64,000 nucleotides of DNA from Cytobacillus luteolus (GTDB lineage Bacteria; Bacillota; Bacilli; Bacillales; Bacillaceae_L): the NCBI RefSeq assembly GCF_017873715.1, contig NZ_JAGGKM010000002.1:558001-622000 (forward strand), in the 5' to 3' direction. The position numbers and the translations under genes were made by a program. Below the pieces are notes generated by a model. The model did not search any database and was not told where the DNA came from. It saw only the letters and a program-made list of their open reading frames with translations. Shown here one piece after another: positions 41,729-52,728 of this stretch (position 1 is the first letter of the stretch; the number at the start of each line of letters is the position of its first letter).

Positions 41729-42913
41729 TTAATATACATCACGTTGGTAACGCTTCTGTTTTTGCATGTCATTTAAATAGGCTTCAGCGTCTTCTTGAGA
41801 CATTGATCCTTCTTTTGCGATAATCTCGATAAGTGTATTATGAACATCTTTCGCCATGTATTGCTTATCTCCACATACATAGAAGTAGGCACCATTTTGT
41901 AGCCATTCAAATAACTCTTTGCTATTCTCAGCCATTTTATGCTGTACATAAACTTTTTCTTCTGTGTCACGAGAAAAAGCAGCATCTAATTTTGTTAATA
42001 CACCGTTTTCTTGGTATTTAGTTAATTCTTCTTGGTATAAGAAGTCTGTTGCAGAACGTTGATCACCAAAGAATAACCACGTTTTACCTGTTGTACCATT
42101 TACTGCACGTTCTTGAATAAATGAACGGAATGGTGCGATGCCTGTCCCCGGTCCAACCATAATGATGTCTGTCTCTAAAGACTCAGGTAAGTTAAAGTGT
42201 TTGTTTTGTTGAATAAAAACAGGTAACGTTTCACCTTCTCCAACACGTTCAGCACATTGAACTGAACAAACTCCTTTACGATCACGACCATGAGCATTAT
42301 AACGAACCGCACCGATTGTTAAATGAACTTCATCAGGATTAGCCACAAAGCTACTTGCTATCGAATATAGACGTGGTGGCATTTTTCTTAAAAGAGCCAC
42401 AATTTCCTCTGAAGATGCATTCCAAGGACCAAAATCACGTAACATATCAAGTAAGTCACGACCATCAATATACTCTTTCAATTGGTCTGCATTTTCGATT
42501 GCAGCAAGATTCTTCAGGTCTGCATTGTCTGTTAATTCAGCTGCCTGCTGCATGATTTTTTTAGTTAATAACGTAATTTCAAAGTAAGTTGTTAACGCTT
42601 CCTTAAGCGGAAGTGTCTCACCTTGTTTATTAATGGTTACAGTTGTTTCTGGGTTCCAGTTCATTTCTTCAAGTAGGGTAGCAACTAGTTCTGGATCATT
42701 TTCAGGGATAATTCCAAGACAATCTCCGGGAATATATGACAGATCGGACCCTTTTAACGACAACTCAATATGTCTTGTTTCTTTACTTGAACCAGCACCA
42801 TTTAAATTTATATTTTCGAGAACCTTCGCTTGAAATGGATTCGTTCTAGAATATGTTGGCACTTTTTTCTCTTCCTTTTTATGTTCTAAATTTTCTACTA
42901 CGGTAGGTTGCAT
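41729..42913 (-). CDS. CysJ-like FAD/NADPH reductase lacking the flavodoxin domain
   Basis: A 394-residue protein matching the C-terminal two thirds of sulfite reductase flavoprotein (CysJ): FAD-binding insertion domain (SYIPGDCLGIIPEND, about 58-72), FAD motif PRLYSIASS (about 179-187), GVCSVQCAE, NADPH motifs VGPGTGIAPFRSF (about 250-262), FFGDQR and the terminal YQRDVY. The N-terminal FMN-binding flavodoxin domain, about 200 residues in CysJ, is missing and no such gene lies upstream. No hemoprotein gene (cysI) is adjacent. The ATG (42911-42913) is eight bases after GAGG. It may use a separate flavodoxin or ferredoxin as partner. Confidence 0.88.
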   Translation of the reverse strand: MQPTVVENLEHKKEEKKVPTYSRTNPFQAKVLENINLNGAGSSKETRHIELSLKGSDLSYIPGDCLGIIPENDPELVATLLEEMNWNPETTVTINKQGETLPLKEALTTYFEITLLTKKIMQQAAELTDNADLKNLAAIENADQLKEYIDGRDLLDMLRDFGPWNASSEEIVALLRKMPPRLYSIASSFVANPDEVHLTIGAVRYNAHGRDRKGVCSVQCAERVGEGETLPVFIQQNKHFNLPESLETDIIMVGPGTGIAPFRSFIQERAVNGTTGKTWLFFGDQRSATDFLYQEELTKYQENGVLTKLDAAFSRDTEEKVYVQHKMAENSKELFEWLQNGAYFYVCGDKQYMAKDVHNTLIEIIAKEGSMSQEDAEAYLNDMQKQKRYQRDVY

Positions 42914-43142
42914 ATTCTTCACCTCATCAAAGTTGTATATAGAGAGGATAGCATAGGATGAGTAAATTAGGTGTGCTTTTTTTCACACTTTCAAAATCAC
43001 AGCATCCTCTTCTTTACTATTATAGAATATTTCGTCAATAACTGCACGGCTTTGTTAGGAATTCGTACATTTTTTCACAAAGTTAACAACTATATCATTA
43101 CTATTGGGAGATTTCACGAAAATTAATCATAGCATTTTACTT

Positions 43143-43181
43143 ACCAAAAAAGGCAAAGTCCCTTAAGAAGGGACCTTACCT
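43143..43181 (-). terminator. Intrinsic terminator of glpD
   Basis: GTCCCTT (43158-43164) and AAGGGAC (43168-43174) with outer AGG/CCT pairing; on the minus strand a run of six T follows. It lies about 20 bp past the glpD stop. Confidence 0.82.
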
Positions 43182-43199
43182 TTATTGAGAAATTTCTTA

Positions 43200-44846
43200 T
43201 TAATACGAAGTTTTTGCGTTTTTAAGTTGTTGTTCAAGTTCTTTTTTATTAAGTTCAGTTTCCTTTAATGACCATTTATAGTAATTCGACATGAAGTTAA
43301 GAACTTTTTCTTTTGATTGCTCAACTTGGTTTAGATTAAAATATAGTGCTCCTGTTCTTCTAATAAAAAAATCACTTGGTTTCACAACCATTTCATGCTC
43401 TATACAATAGATAAGAGCTCCAAAAAGATTCTTTGGTAGTTGATATTTATTTAAATGGCTATTTTCTTCAAGAATTGAAAACACCTTTTCTAAGTTCGTT
43501 CCATATTGCTTTGCTAGTATTCTTACCTCCTCTTTTGTTAGTCCAAACTTTTGTGCATGGCTTACCTGCTCTTCTATAAACCTATCAAGATCATGTATAT
43601 CCCCACCGGATATTGCAATTCTTTTGGTACGACAACTTGGTATCTTCTTTCCTATTTCTTTTTTTAAACTAGAGCCAATCAAGTCCACAACTGTCTCTGC
43701 CATTTTTCGATAGCCTGTTAATTTTCCACCAGCAATTGTAATTAAACCAGAGTCAGACACCCAAATTTCATCTTTTCGTGATATTTCTGAAGGGTGTTTC
43801 CCTTCTTCATGGATTAATGGTCTCAAGCCAGACCAACTGGATTCGATATCCTCTGAGGTAATTTGTATAGTTGGAAACATGTGATTAATGGTTTGAAGAA
43901 GGTAATCCCGATCTGAGTTGGTTATTAAAGGATTAGCTAAATCATCTTCATAAAAGGTATCTGTTGTTCCAACATAGGTCTTTCCATCTCTTGGGATTGC
44001 AAATACCATTCGATTATCTGGGGTATCATAATATATCGCTTGTTTCAGCGGGAACCGTTTTTGGTCAATAACAATATGAACACCCTTCGTTAGCTTTAAC
44101 GTTTTCCCATTTCGGGAAAGATCATACCTTCTGACAAAATCCACCCATGGACCTGTAGCATTTACAATTTTTTTTGCATATAGGTTAAATGCTTTACCCG
44201 TTAACTGATCGACTACCTTTACACCATTGATTTTCTTATTTTCGAAGAGAAAATCAACCGCCTTAGTATAGTTTACAGCTCTTGCACCAAATTCAACTGC
44301 CTTCTTTATCACTTCAATTGTAAGCCTAGCATCGTCAGTACGATATTCAACGTAATAACCGCTACCTTTTAGTCCTTCTTTTTTTAAAAGGGGCTCTTTT
44401 TCTAAAGTGGTTGAAGCATCGAGCATTTTTCTTCGTTCAGACTTCTTAACTCCCGCTAGAAAATCATAGACTCGTAAGCCCATAGATGTCGTATATTTGC
44501 CAAACGTTCCCCCTTTGTAAATGGGTAAAAGCATCCATTCAGGTGTCGTGACATGTGGACCATTTTCATAAACAATAGCACGTTCCTTTCCAACTTCCGA
44601 CACCATTTTGACTTCAAATTGCTTTAGATAACGTAGGCCACCATGGACGAGCTTGGTTGACCGACTGGAGGTCCCTGCAGCAAAGTCCTGCATGTCAACT
44701 AAGGCTGTAGATAAACCACGACTAGCAGCATCTAATGCGATACCTGCACCTGTAATTCCTCCTCCGATGACTAGTACATCTACCTCTTTATCTTTAAGGT
44801 CATATAAAATGATGGATCTTGCCATCCCCGAAAATTTCACATTCAT
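43200..44846 (-). CDS. glpD: Aerobic glycerol-3-phosphate dehydrogenase
   Basis: A 548-residue membrane-associated flavoenzyme that oxidises glycerol-3-phosphate to dihydroxyacetone phosphate and feeds electrons to menaquinone. The FAD-binding GGGITGAGIALDAASRGL (about 27-44), the SSRSTKLVHGGLRYL block (about 60-74), GLRPLIHEEG and the C-terminal domain are present; length is normal for Bacillus GlpD. The ATG follows AGGAGG by eight bases. It follows glpK, separated by a terminator-like hairpin that could be an antitermination control point. Confidence 0.96.
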   Translation of the reverse strand: MNVKFSGMARSIILYDLKDKEVDVLVIGGGITGAGIALDAASRGLSTALVDMQDFAAGTSSRSTKLVHGGLRYLKQFEVKMVSEVGKERAIVYENGPHVTTPEWMLLPIYKGGTFGKYTTSMGLRVYDFLAGVKKSERRKMLDASTTLEKEPLLKKEGLKGSGYYVEYRTDDARLTIEVIKKAVEFGARAVNYTKAVDFLFENKKINGVKVVDQLTGKAFNLYAKKIVNATGPWVDFVRRYDLSRNGKTLKLTKGVHIVIDQKRFPLKQAIYYDTPDNRMVFAIPRDGKTYVGTTDTFYEDDLANPLITNSDRDYLLQTINHMFPTIQITSEDIESSWSGLRPLIHEEGKHPSEISRKDEIWVSDSGLITIAGGKLTGYRKMAETVVDLIGSSLKKEIGKKIPSCRTKRIAISGGDIHDLDRFIEEQVSHAQKFGLTKEEVRILAKQYGTNLEKVFSILEENSHLNKYQLPKNLFGALIYCIEHEMVVKPSDFFIRRTGALYFNLNQVEQSKEKVLNFMSNYYKWSLKETELNKKELEQQLKNAKTSY

Positions 44847-44865
44847 TTTATAAACCTCCTTTTAT

Positions 44866-44916
44866 CGTAAAAAAGACCACGAAACACTATAGAATCTATA
44901 ATGTATTTGTGGCCTT
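44866..44916 (-). terminator. Terminator-like hairpin between glpK and glpD
   Basis: On the minus strand GGCCACAAATAC (44903-44914) pairs imperfectly with GTGTTTCGTGGTC (44875-44887), with additional inner pairing, followed by TTTTTTA. It lies in the glpD leader. In B. subtilis glpD and glpFK leaders carry terminators that GlpP overcomes when glycerol-3-phosphate is present; the same role here is inference. Confidence 0.7.
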
Positions 44917-44967
44917 GAAAAGCTATCCATATATTACCTTATTTTATAATAAGCACTTTAATTCCAA

Positions 44968-47204
<2,237 letters not shown>

Positions 47205-47259
47205 ACATATTCCCCCTACTTGCGAGTCAAATACCGTCTACTTTATTAGTTTATTACCC

Positions 47260-49407
47260 TTACATAAAAGACATTAAGCTTCTTTTGCAAATTGCACCCT
47301 TTATGGCAAAATAATCTATTTCATCCGGAAGTGCTTCTTTTAACGGCTTTAATTTTTCTGCACCAAGCTCCTCTATTTTGGAAAAGATCAATGCTTCAAA
47401 TTTATTCGGAACAATCCTTTCCCAATCAATTTCTTGCCCCTCAGAGATAGCTCGTATTAAGTGGTCTTGAATTGTCATAGGCTTCATATTCCGTTTCTTA
47501 GAAATGGTATCGATCCCCATTCCTGCTTGAAACAAGTCATAAGATACAATATGACTAGGTTTCCCATCATCGTTTATGACTCTTGGTTCTCCTTCGTCTA
47601 TCTGAACATCGATGATTTTTGTTTCAGATTCGTCATTTTCACCAATATACTCCTGAATAACCTGAAGAAAGTCCTGACCAAAACGCTCAAATTTCACCTG
47701 TGCAACACCTTTAACAGCAAACATTTCTTTTTCATTTCGCGGGCATTTCTGACTCATCTCTCTTAATGTACTATCTGAAAAAACAAGATAAGGAGGTATG
47801 GAGTCACGGGAAGCAATTTTCTTCCTCACATCCCTTAATAATTCAAATAAGCCATTATCCTCGATGATTGTATTTGTTTTTAATTTTTCTTTTTTATAGA
47901 CCTTTTCCTGGCCCTTTATAACAAACAACGCTTTTTCATTTAAAGTTAAGATTGGAAACTGACTGTTCGATAGAGATACATAGCCCTCAGCTACTAAAAA
48001 ATCAATGAGACTAACTATATCTTTTTCTGTATATTCCTTCATTAGACCATAGGTCGATAATTCATTAAAGCGGAACTGTTTTACCTTTTTATTATTTGAT
48101 CCTTTTAGCACCTGAGCGACAAGTGTTTTCCCAAATTTCTCATTCATTCGTTTAATACATGAGAAAATTTTCAATGCATCTGTTGTAATTTCAATTTGTT
48201 CACGGTTATCTCTACAGTGTAGACACCGCCCACAACCGCGGGTCTCATGTTCCTCACCAAAATATTCGAGAATGTATAATTGTAAACACTTTTCAGTATG
48301 ACAATAATCAATCATTTGTTGCAGTTTGATATATTCATTCTGTTTTTTCTCAAACTCCAGGCCCGTTTGCTCAATTAAGAACTTTTGAAGTTGAATGTCC
48401 TGCGCACCGTATAAAATATGACACTCACTCGGCTCTCCATCACGCCCAGCTCGTCCTGCTTCTTGATAATAGGCTTCAATATTTTTAGGAAGGTTAAAAT
48501 GCAGCACGTACCGAACATTTGATTTATTGATTCCCATACCAAAAGCATTTGTTGCAACCATAATTGTTAAATCATCATATAGAAACTTTTCTTGATTGTC
48601 ATTGCGCTCCTCTTCTGAGAGTCCCGCATGGTATTTTCCAGCGCGATATCCACTCTTAACTAAGAAGTTATGCAAATCATTTACTTCTCTTCTTGTGGCA
48701 GCATAAATAATACCAGCCTGATTCTGGTTCTCTTTCAAATACCGAGTCACAAATTCCCGTTTATTTTCACCTTTAATAACTGAAAACAAAAGGTTTTCCC
48801 TCTTAAAACCTGTTATAAAAACATCCTGCTCATCAATCGATAACAATTGGCTAATATCGGAAGTAACCTCTTTCGTTGCTGTGGCAGTTAAAGCGATTAC
48901 TACCGGCCTTACTGGCAACTCCTGAATCATATATTGAATGGAACGATAACTTGGTCTAAAATCATGACCCCATTGTGAAATACAGTGAGCTTCGTCTATT
49001 GCTAATATTGACACATCTAATTTATAGAGCAATCTACGAAAAGAGCTTGAATCGAGTCTTTCAGGTGCAATATAGATTAACTTAAATTCACCGTTTGCTG
49101 CTTCTTCAAGTCTATTTTCTATTTCCTGATGACTTAAACTACTATTAATATATGTTGCTGAAATACCGGTCTGTAAAAGGGCATCCACCTGATCTTTCAT
49201 AAGTGAAATGAGAGGGGAAATAACGATTGTTACGCCATTAGCCATTAAGGCTGGTATCTGATAGCAAATCGATTTCCCTCCACCTGTTGGCATAATCCCC
49301 AGAGTGTCCTCTCCATTTAGCACATTTAAGATAATCTCTTCTTGTCCCTTTCGAAAGGAAGAATATCCAAAATAAGATTGTAAGAGTTGTTTGGCTTGTT
49401 CGAGCAT
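47260..49407 (-). CDS. recQ: ATP-dependent DNA helicase RecQ
   Basis: A 715-residue superfamily 2 helicase, 3'-5'. Walker A GIMPTGGGKSICYQ (about 37-50), DEAH box AIDEAHCISQWGHDFRP (about 137-153), helicase motifs V-VI ATNAFGMGINKSNVR and QEAGRAGRDG, the RQC zinc-binding cysteines (CHTEKC ... CGRCLHC, about 374-404), an HRDC domain (about 515-595) and a C-terminal helix-turn-helix extension (about 625-712) make a full-length RecQ longer than B. subtilis YocI. The ATG (49405-49407) is used, after AAGGTGATAATC. Confidence 0.95.
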   Translation of the reverse strand: MLEQAKQLLQSYFGYSSFRKGQEEIILNVLNGEDTLGIMPTGGGKSICYQIPALMANGVTIVISPLISLMKDQVDALLQTGISATYINSSLSHQEIENRLEEAANGEFKLIYIAPERLDSSSFRRLLYKLDVSILAIDEAHCISQWGHDFRPSYRSIQYMIQELPVRPVVIALTATATKEVTSDISQLLSIDEQDVFITGFKRENLLFSVIKGENKREFVTRYLKENQNQAGIIYAATRREVNDLHNFLVKSGYRAGKYHAGLSEEERNDNQEKFLYDDLTIMVATNAFGMGINKSNVRYVLHFNLPKNIEAYYQEAGRAGRDGEPSECHILYGAQDIQLQKFLIEQTGLEFEKKQNEYIKLQQMIDYCHTEKCLQLYILEYFGEEHETRGCGRCLHCRDNREQIEITTDALKIFSCIKRMNEKFGKTLVAQVLKGSNNKKVKQFRFNELSTYGLMKEYTEKDIVSLIDFLVAEGYVSLSNSQFPILTLNEKALFVIKGQEKVYKKEKLKTNTIIEDNGLFELLRDVRKKIASRDSIPPYLVFSDSTLREMSQKCPRNEKEMFAVKGVAQVKFERFGQDFLQVIQEYIGENDESETKIIDVQIDEGEPRVINDDGKPSHIVSYDLFQAGMGIDTISKKRNMKPMTIQDHLIRAISEGQEIDWERIVPNKFEALIFSKIEELGAEKLKPLKEALPDEIDYFAIKGAICKRSLMSFM

Positions 49408-49509
49408 GATTATCACCTTGCTTTACGATTTTTTCGTTTTTTTCATTTTAACATGATTGGAATCATTAATGTTAGGAGGGCTTTCGTTTAGGAACTGAAG
49501 GTGTAAAGA

Positions 49510-49546
49510 AGAAAAAACGGAAAAACGGCAGTCGTCTTTCCGTTCT
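49510..49546 (-). terminator. Intrinsic terminator of the EamA gene
   Basis: On the minus strand AACGGAAA (49537-49544) pairs with TTTCCGTT (49516-49523), followed by TTTTTTC. Confidence 0.82.
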
Positions 49547-49552
49547 ATGAAG

Positions 49553-50482
49553 CTAGGATTTTGCTAAAGGGATACTGCTGTTTCGAACGAACTTATGATC
49601 GAAAATACCGCTTCCCAACAGTACGCCTGATATAATAAAAATAAAACCAAGTAATTGAAACGAAGTAATACTCTCACCTAGAAATAAGACAGAGCCTACT
49701 AGTGCAAAAAAGGGTGTTAAGTTTATAAAAATAGCAGTCTCGCCAGCACCTAATTGATGGATAGCACTGTTGTAAATCATATGACCGATTCCTGTAGCGA
49801 TCACAGCAGACGCTAAAAAGATTAACCAAGCAGCTGAAGTCCCCTCACTTAAACTAGTTATTCCGCTTGGGTCCATTAGTAAACTTGTAATAAATAAGAA
49901 AGTTGCCCCTAAAATAAGCATGTAGCAGGTCATAACCTTCGCTTCTAAAGTTTGAGTAGCCTTCTTAATAAAGATAAAACTGATAGCTTGAGCAATTACC
50001 GATAAAAAGATATAGAAATCTCCAATGCTTATATAATGAACTCCAGCCCCGTTCATAACAATAAACGATACACCTGTAAATCCTAAAATGACACCTAGTA
50101 GTTTAGTAATTGTAAAGCGGGCTTTTAAGAATAGAACTGCAAAAATTGATGTTACCAAGGGAATTAGCCCCAAAATGAGCGCAGCATTTGACGCTGTTGT
50201 AGTTGTTAATCCTACTGCTAAAAATAAATGATGACCTAGCACTCCAGAAAAGGCACCAATCAAAATATAGGTTGCTTCTTGCTTAGTTACCCTTTTTAAT
50301 TCCTTACGATAAAATAAAACCGCTAATACAACTAGCCCTGCAAGAAAAACACGCAATGAGGTTATAGTTACAGGCGAAAAACTCTCGACAATAATCTTTA
50401 CAGCAATGACATTAAATCCCCAAACGACCATGACAAATAATAATAATCCATATAATAATGGTTTTTTCACTTTTTTTCTCAT
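49553..50482 (-). CDS. EamA-family (DMT) transporter
   Basis: A 309-residue inner-membrane protein with ten predicted membrane segments in two EamA halves (about 12-145 and 155-290). The family exports amino acids and other metabolites; the substrate is unknown. The signature GVLGHHLFLAVGLTTTTASNAALI and the second-half GAGETAIFINLTPFFALVGSVLFLGE are typical. ATG at 50480-50482 with a GAGAGATTGGG leader. Divergent from a second EamA gene, which suggests a related or joint role. Confidence 0.92.
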   Translation of the reverse strand: MRKKVKKPLLYGLLLFVMVVWGFNVIAVKIIVESFSPVTITSLRVFLAGLVVLAVLFYRKELKRVTKQEATYILIGAFSGVLGHHLFLAVGLTTTTASNAALILGLIPLVTSIFAVLFLKARFTITKLLGVILGFTGVSFIVMNGAGVHYISIGDFYIFLSVIAQAISFIFIKKATQTLEAKVMTCYMLILGATFLFITSLLMDPSGITSLSEGTSAAWLIFLASAVIATGIGHMIYNSAIHQLGAGETAIFINLTPFFALVGSVLFLGESITSFQLLGFIFIISGVLLGSGIFDHKFVRNSSIPLAKS

Positions 50483-50589
50483 CCCAATCTCTCTTTGATG
50501 TACGATGATTAATTATAAACCAAAATAAAATTTATTTCGAGAGACAAAATATTTAATGGAATTAACTTATTATTCTCATAGCATTTTAG

Positions 50590-50595
50590 TATAAT
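50590..50595 (+). promoter_or_regulatory. Candidate -10 box of the right-hand EamA gene
   Basis: A perfect TATAAT lies 43 bp upstream of the TTG start; the -35 region (TTATTA, about 17 bp upstream) is a weak match. Confidence 0.4.
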
Positions 50596-50637
50596 AGAAA
50601 CATTGTAATGTAACATCACAGTAAAGGGAGTGCTAAT

Positions 50638-51549
50638 TTGGCAAATTCATATATCCTTTTAATCATTGTTGCAGCAATTTATGCGGGGAATTTACTAGTG
50701 GGGAAAGCTGTGGCAGATTCAATTCCGCCAATTACATTAGCATTCCTACGACTATTTATTGCCTTCTTAATACTATTACCCTTAGGTCTTAAAGAATGGA
50801 ACCAAAATAGGCAGTTATGGCTTAAAGAATGGAAAGTTATTGTCATCTTAGCCTTTACAGGGATTGCCGCCTTTAATACCCTACTTTATTATTCATTACA
50901 CTTCACCTCCCCTATTAATGCTGGAATTGTGGAATCATCAACACCCATTTTTTCAGTCATTATCGGATTTTTACTAGTAAAAGAGAAAATGGAAAAACGC
51001 AAGCTACTAGGTGTTTTTATCTCAATGGCAGGTGTTCTATGGGTTTTATCAAAAGGGTCGTTGGAGGTTATCACATCACTTTCTTTTAACTTCGGAGATA
51101 TTCTGATGTGCTTAGCTGTCATTTTCTGGGTCCTATATTCATTTGTCGTTAAGCGTCATTCAGGAAAATTTCCGTTGTATGGTGGATTATTGTCAATTCT
51201 ATTTACAGCACTTGTAATTATGATTCCTTTTACTACTTTTGAATGGAATACACTACATACCATTAGCTGGAATTGGAATTCAATTTTGTCCCTTCTTTAT
51301 CTAGGAATTTTCCCATCTGTCATTGCATTAATTGGCTGGAACAAGGCAGTTGAAAATATAGGCCCTTCATTGGCTTCGGTTTTTTTAAACCTGGTACCAG
51401 TGTTTGCAGCAATTGGTTCTTTTATCTTTTTTAGAGAAGCAATAACGTGGCATCAGTTTTTTGGTGGATGTGTTGTACTAGTAGGCGTTTATTTAACAAC
51501 AAAAGAAAAAGTGATAGGCCAGACCACTCACACCAAGTTAGATATGTAG
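50638..51549 (+). CDS. EamA-family (DMT) transporter
   Basis: A 303-residue inner-membrane protein with ten predicted membrane segments in two EamA repeats (LVGKAVADSIPPITLAFLRLF near the start; VFLNLVPVFAAIGSFIFFRE in the second half). It starts at a TTG (50638-50640), seven bases after GGGAG; no ATG is near. It is followed after 30 bp by the AbrB-family gene and shares its terminator, so the two are probably cotranscribed. Substrate unknown. Confidence 0.92.
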   Translation: MANSYILLIIVAAIYAGNLLVGKAVADSIPPITLAFLRLFIAFLILLPLGLKEWNQNRQLWLKEWKVIVILAFTGIAAFNTLLYYSLHFTSPINAGIVESSTPIFSVIIGFLLVKEKMEKRKLLGVFISMAGVLWVLSKGSLEVITSLSFNFGDILMCLAVIFWVLYSFVVKRHSGKFPLYGGLLSILFTALVIMIPFTTFEWNTLHTISWNWNSILSLLYLGIFPSVIALIGWNKAVENIGPSLASVFLNLVPVFAAIGSFIFFREAITWHQFFGGCVVLVGVYLTTKEKVIGQTTHTKLDM

Positions 51550-51579
51550 CACATGTTAAGTAGTACACGAGGTGATAAG

Positions 51580-52653
51580 ATGAAACATTTGGGAAGTGTT
51601 TTTAAAAGTTATGCAATTGCAGCCATTGCAGGCTATCTATTTTACTTAGGAGATATACCAATCCCATGGATTCTTGGACCAATGACAGCAATGATCTTAT
51701 GGAAGGCAATCCGTCCACAAGAAAAGACAGTGCCAAAAGCTATCTTTAATGGAGGATTAGTCATTCTAGGTATATTTTTTGGCCTCTCATTTACTGCAGC
51801 AACATTTACCACTGTAGGACCTTATATTCTTCCATTCTTACTAACAACAATTGTATTGTTAGCTGTCAGTGTTATAAATAGTTTAGTAGCAGCTCGATTT
51901 ATTGACATTGATTCTGCTACGAGCGTGTTTGGTTCAATCCCAGGCGGTTTATCAGAAATGGTTGCAGCAAGTGAATCTGTGCAAGCTAATTCTGCAATGG
52001 TAACGATTTTTCAAACCGTACGACTACTTACTGTTGTTTTTACAGTTCCTTTTCTAGTCGTTTACATGTTTGCTTCAAAATCAGTGGTTCCTTTTCAGAC
52101 AGTGGCAAATGTGCACAATTATGCTAGTATTTTTTCTTACGGATGGTTTATTATACCTATTTTGGCAGGGTGGCTTTTACGTAATCGTTTGCCGGCAGCC
52201 TATGTGATAGGGCCGCTTTTGGCAACAGCCTTGTTAAATAGTAGTGGTGTTGAATTACCTATGCTTCCTAGTCTCTTACTCATTCTTGCACAAGTATCTG
52301 TAGGGATAAGCATGGGGAGTAAAATAACAATACAAGATTTAAAATTAGGAGGAAAATACTGTGGTATTTATTTTCTTTTGGCAATGATTATCATTGCCAC
52401 TTCTTTTGGTCTTGGTTATTTGTTTTCATTAGCGACAAACCTCCACCTTCCAACTGCGCTACTAAGCTTTGCACCTGGTGGACTTGTTGAAATGGTATTA
52501 ACAGCAAAAGCCGTTGGAGCTGACCCTGCGATTGTTAGTTCATTACAATTTATTCGGTTATTGTTTATCATTCTATTTGTACCAAGTATCTTAAAATGGT
52601 TTTTTACGTTAAAACAGAGAAAGAATCTTGCTAGTTTAACATCAAGCAGATAA
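51580..52653 (+). CDS. AbrB-family (AbrB duplication) membrane protein
   Basis: A 357-residue integral membrane protein of the family annotated as AbrB family transcriptional regulator or ammonia monooxygenase-related; it is unrelated to the DNA-binding AbrB. Two similar halves each contain a GPMTAMILW/IGPLLATALL-type segment and a FGSIPGGLSEMV / FAPGGLVEMV motif (about 137-148 and 302-311), consistent with an internal duplication and a transport role. The ATG (51580-51582) follows GAGGTGATAAG; an in-frame start 27 bases earlier lacks a site. Downstream of an EamA gene. Confidence 0.87.
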   Translation: MKHLGSVFKSYAIAAIAGYLFYLGDIPIPWILGPMTAMILWKAIRPQEKTVPKAIFNGGLVILGIFFGLSFTAATFTTVGPYILPFLLTTIVLLAVSVINSLVAARFIDIDSATSVFGSIPGGLSEMVAASESVQANSAMVTIFQTVRLLTVVFTVPFLVVYMFASKSVVPFQTVANVHNYASIFSYGWFIIPILAGWLLRNRLPAAYVIGPLLATALLNSSGVELPMLPSLLLILAQVSVGISMGSKITIQDLKLGGKYCGIYFLLAMIIIATSFGLGYLFSLATNLHLPTALLSFAPGGLVEMVLTAKAVGADPAIVSSLQFIRLLFIILFVPSILKWFFTLKQRKNLASLTSSR

Positions 52654-52663
52654 GTAGAAGGAC

Positions 52664-52703
52664 TTATCAGTCCGAATCTCTAAGAGATCGGACTGATTTT
52701 CGT
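52664..52703 (+). terminator. Intrinsic terminator of the EamA-AbrB-family operon
   Basis: ATCAGTCCGA (52666-52675) and TCGGACTGAT (52688-52697) form an exact 10-bp stem with further pairing in the loop, followed by TTTTCGTTT. Confidence 0.85.
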
Positions 52704-52728
52704 TTACTTCTAACCTTCCAGTCTCAAT

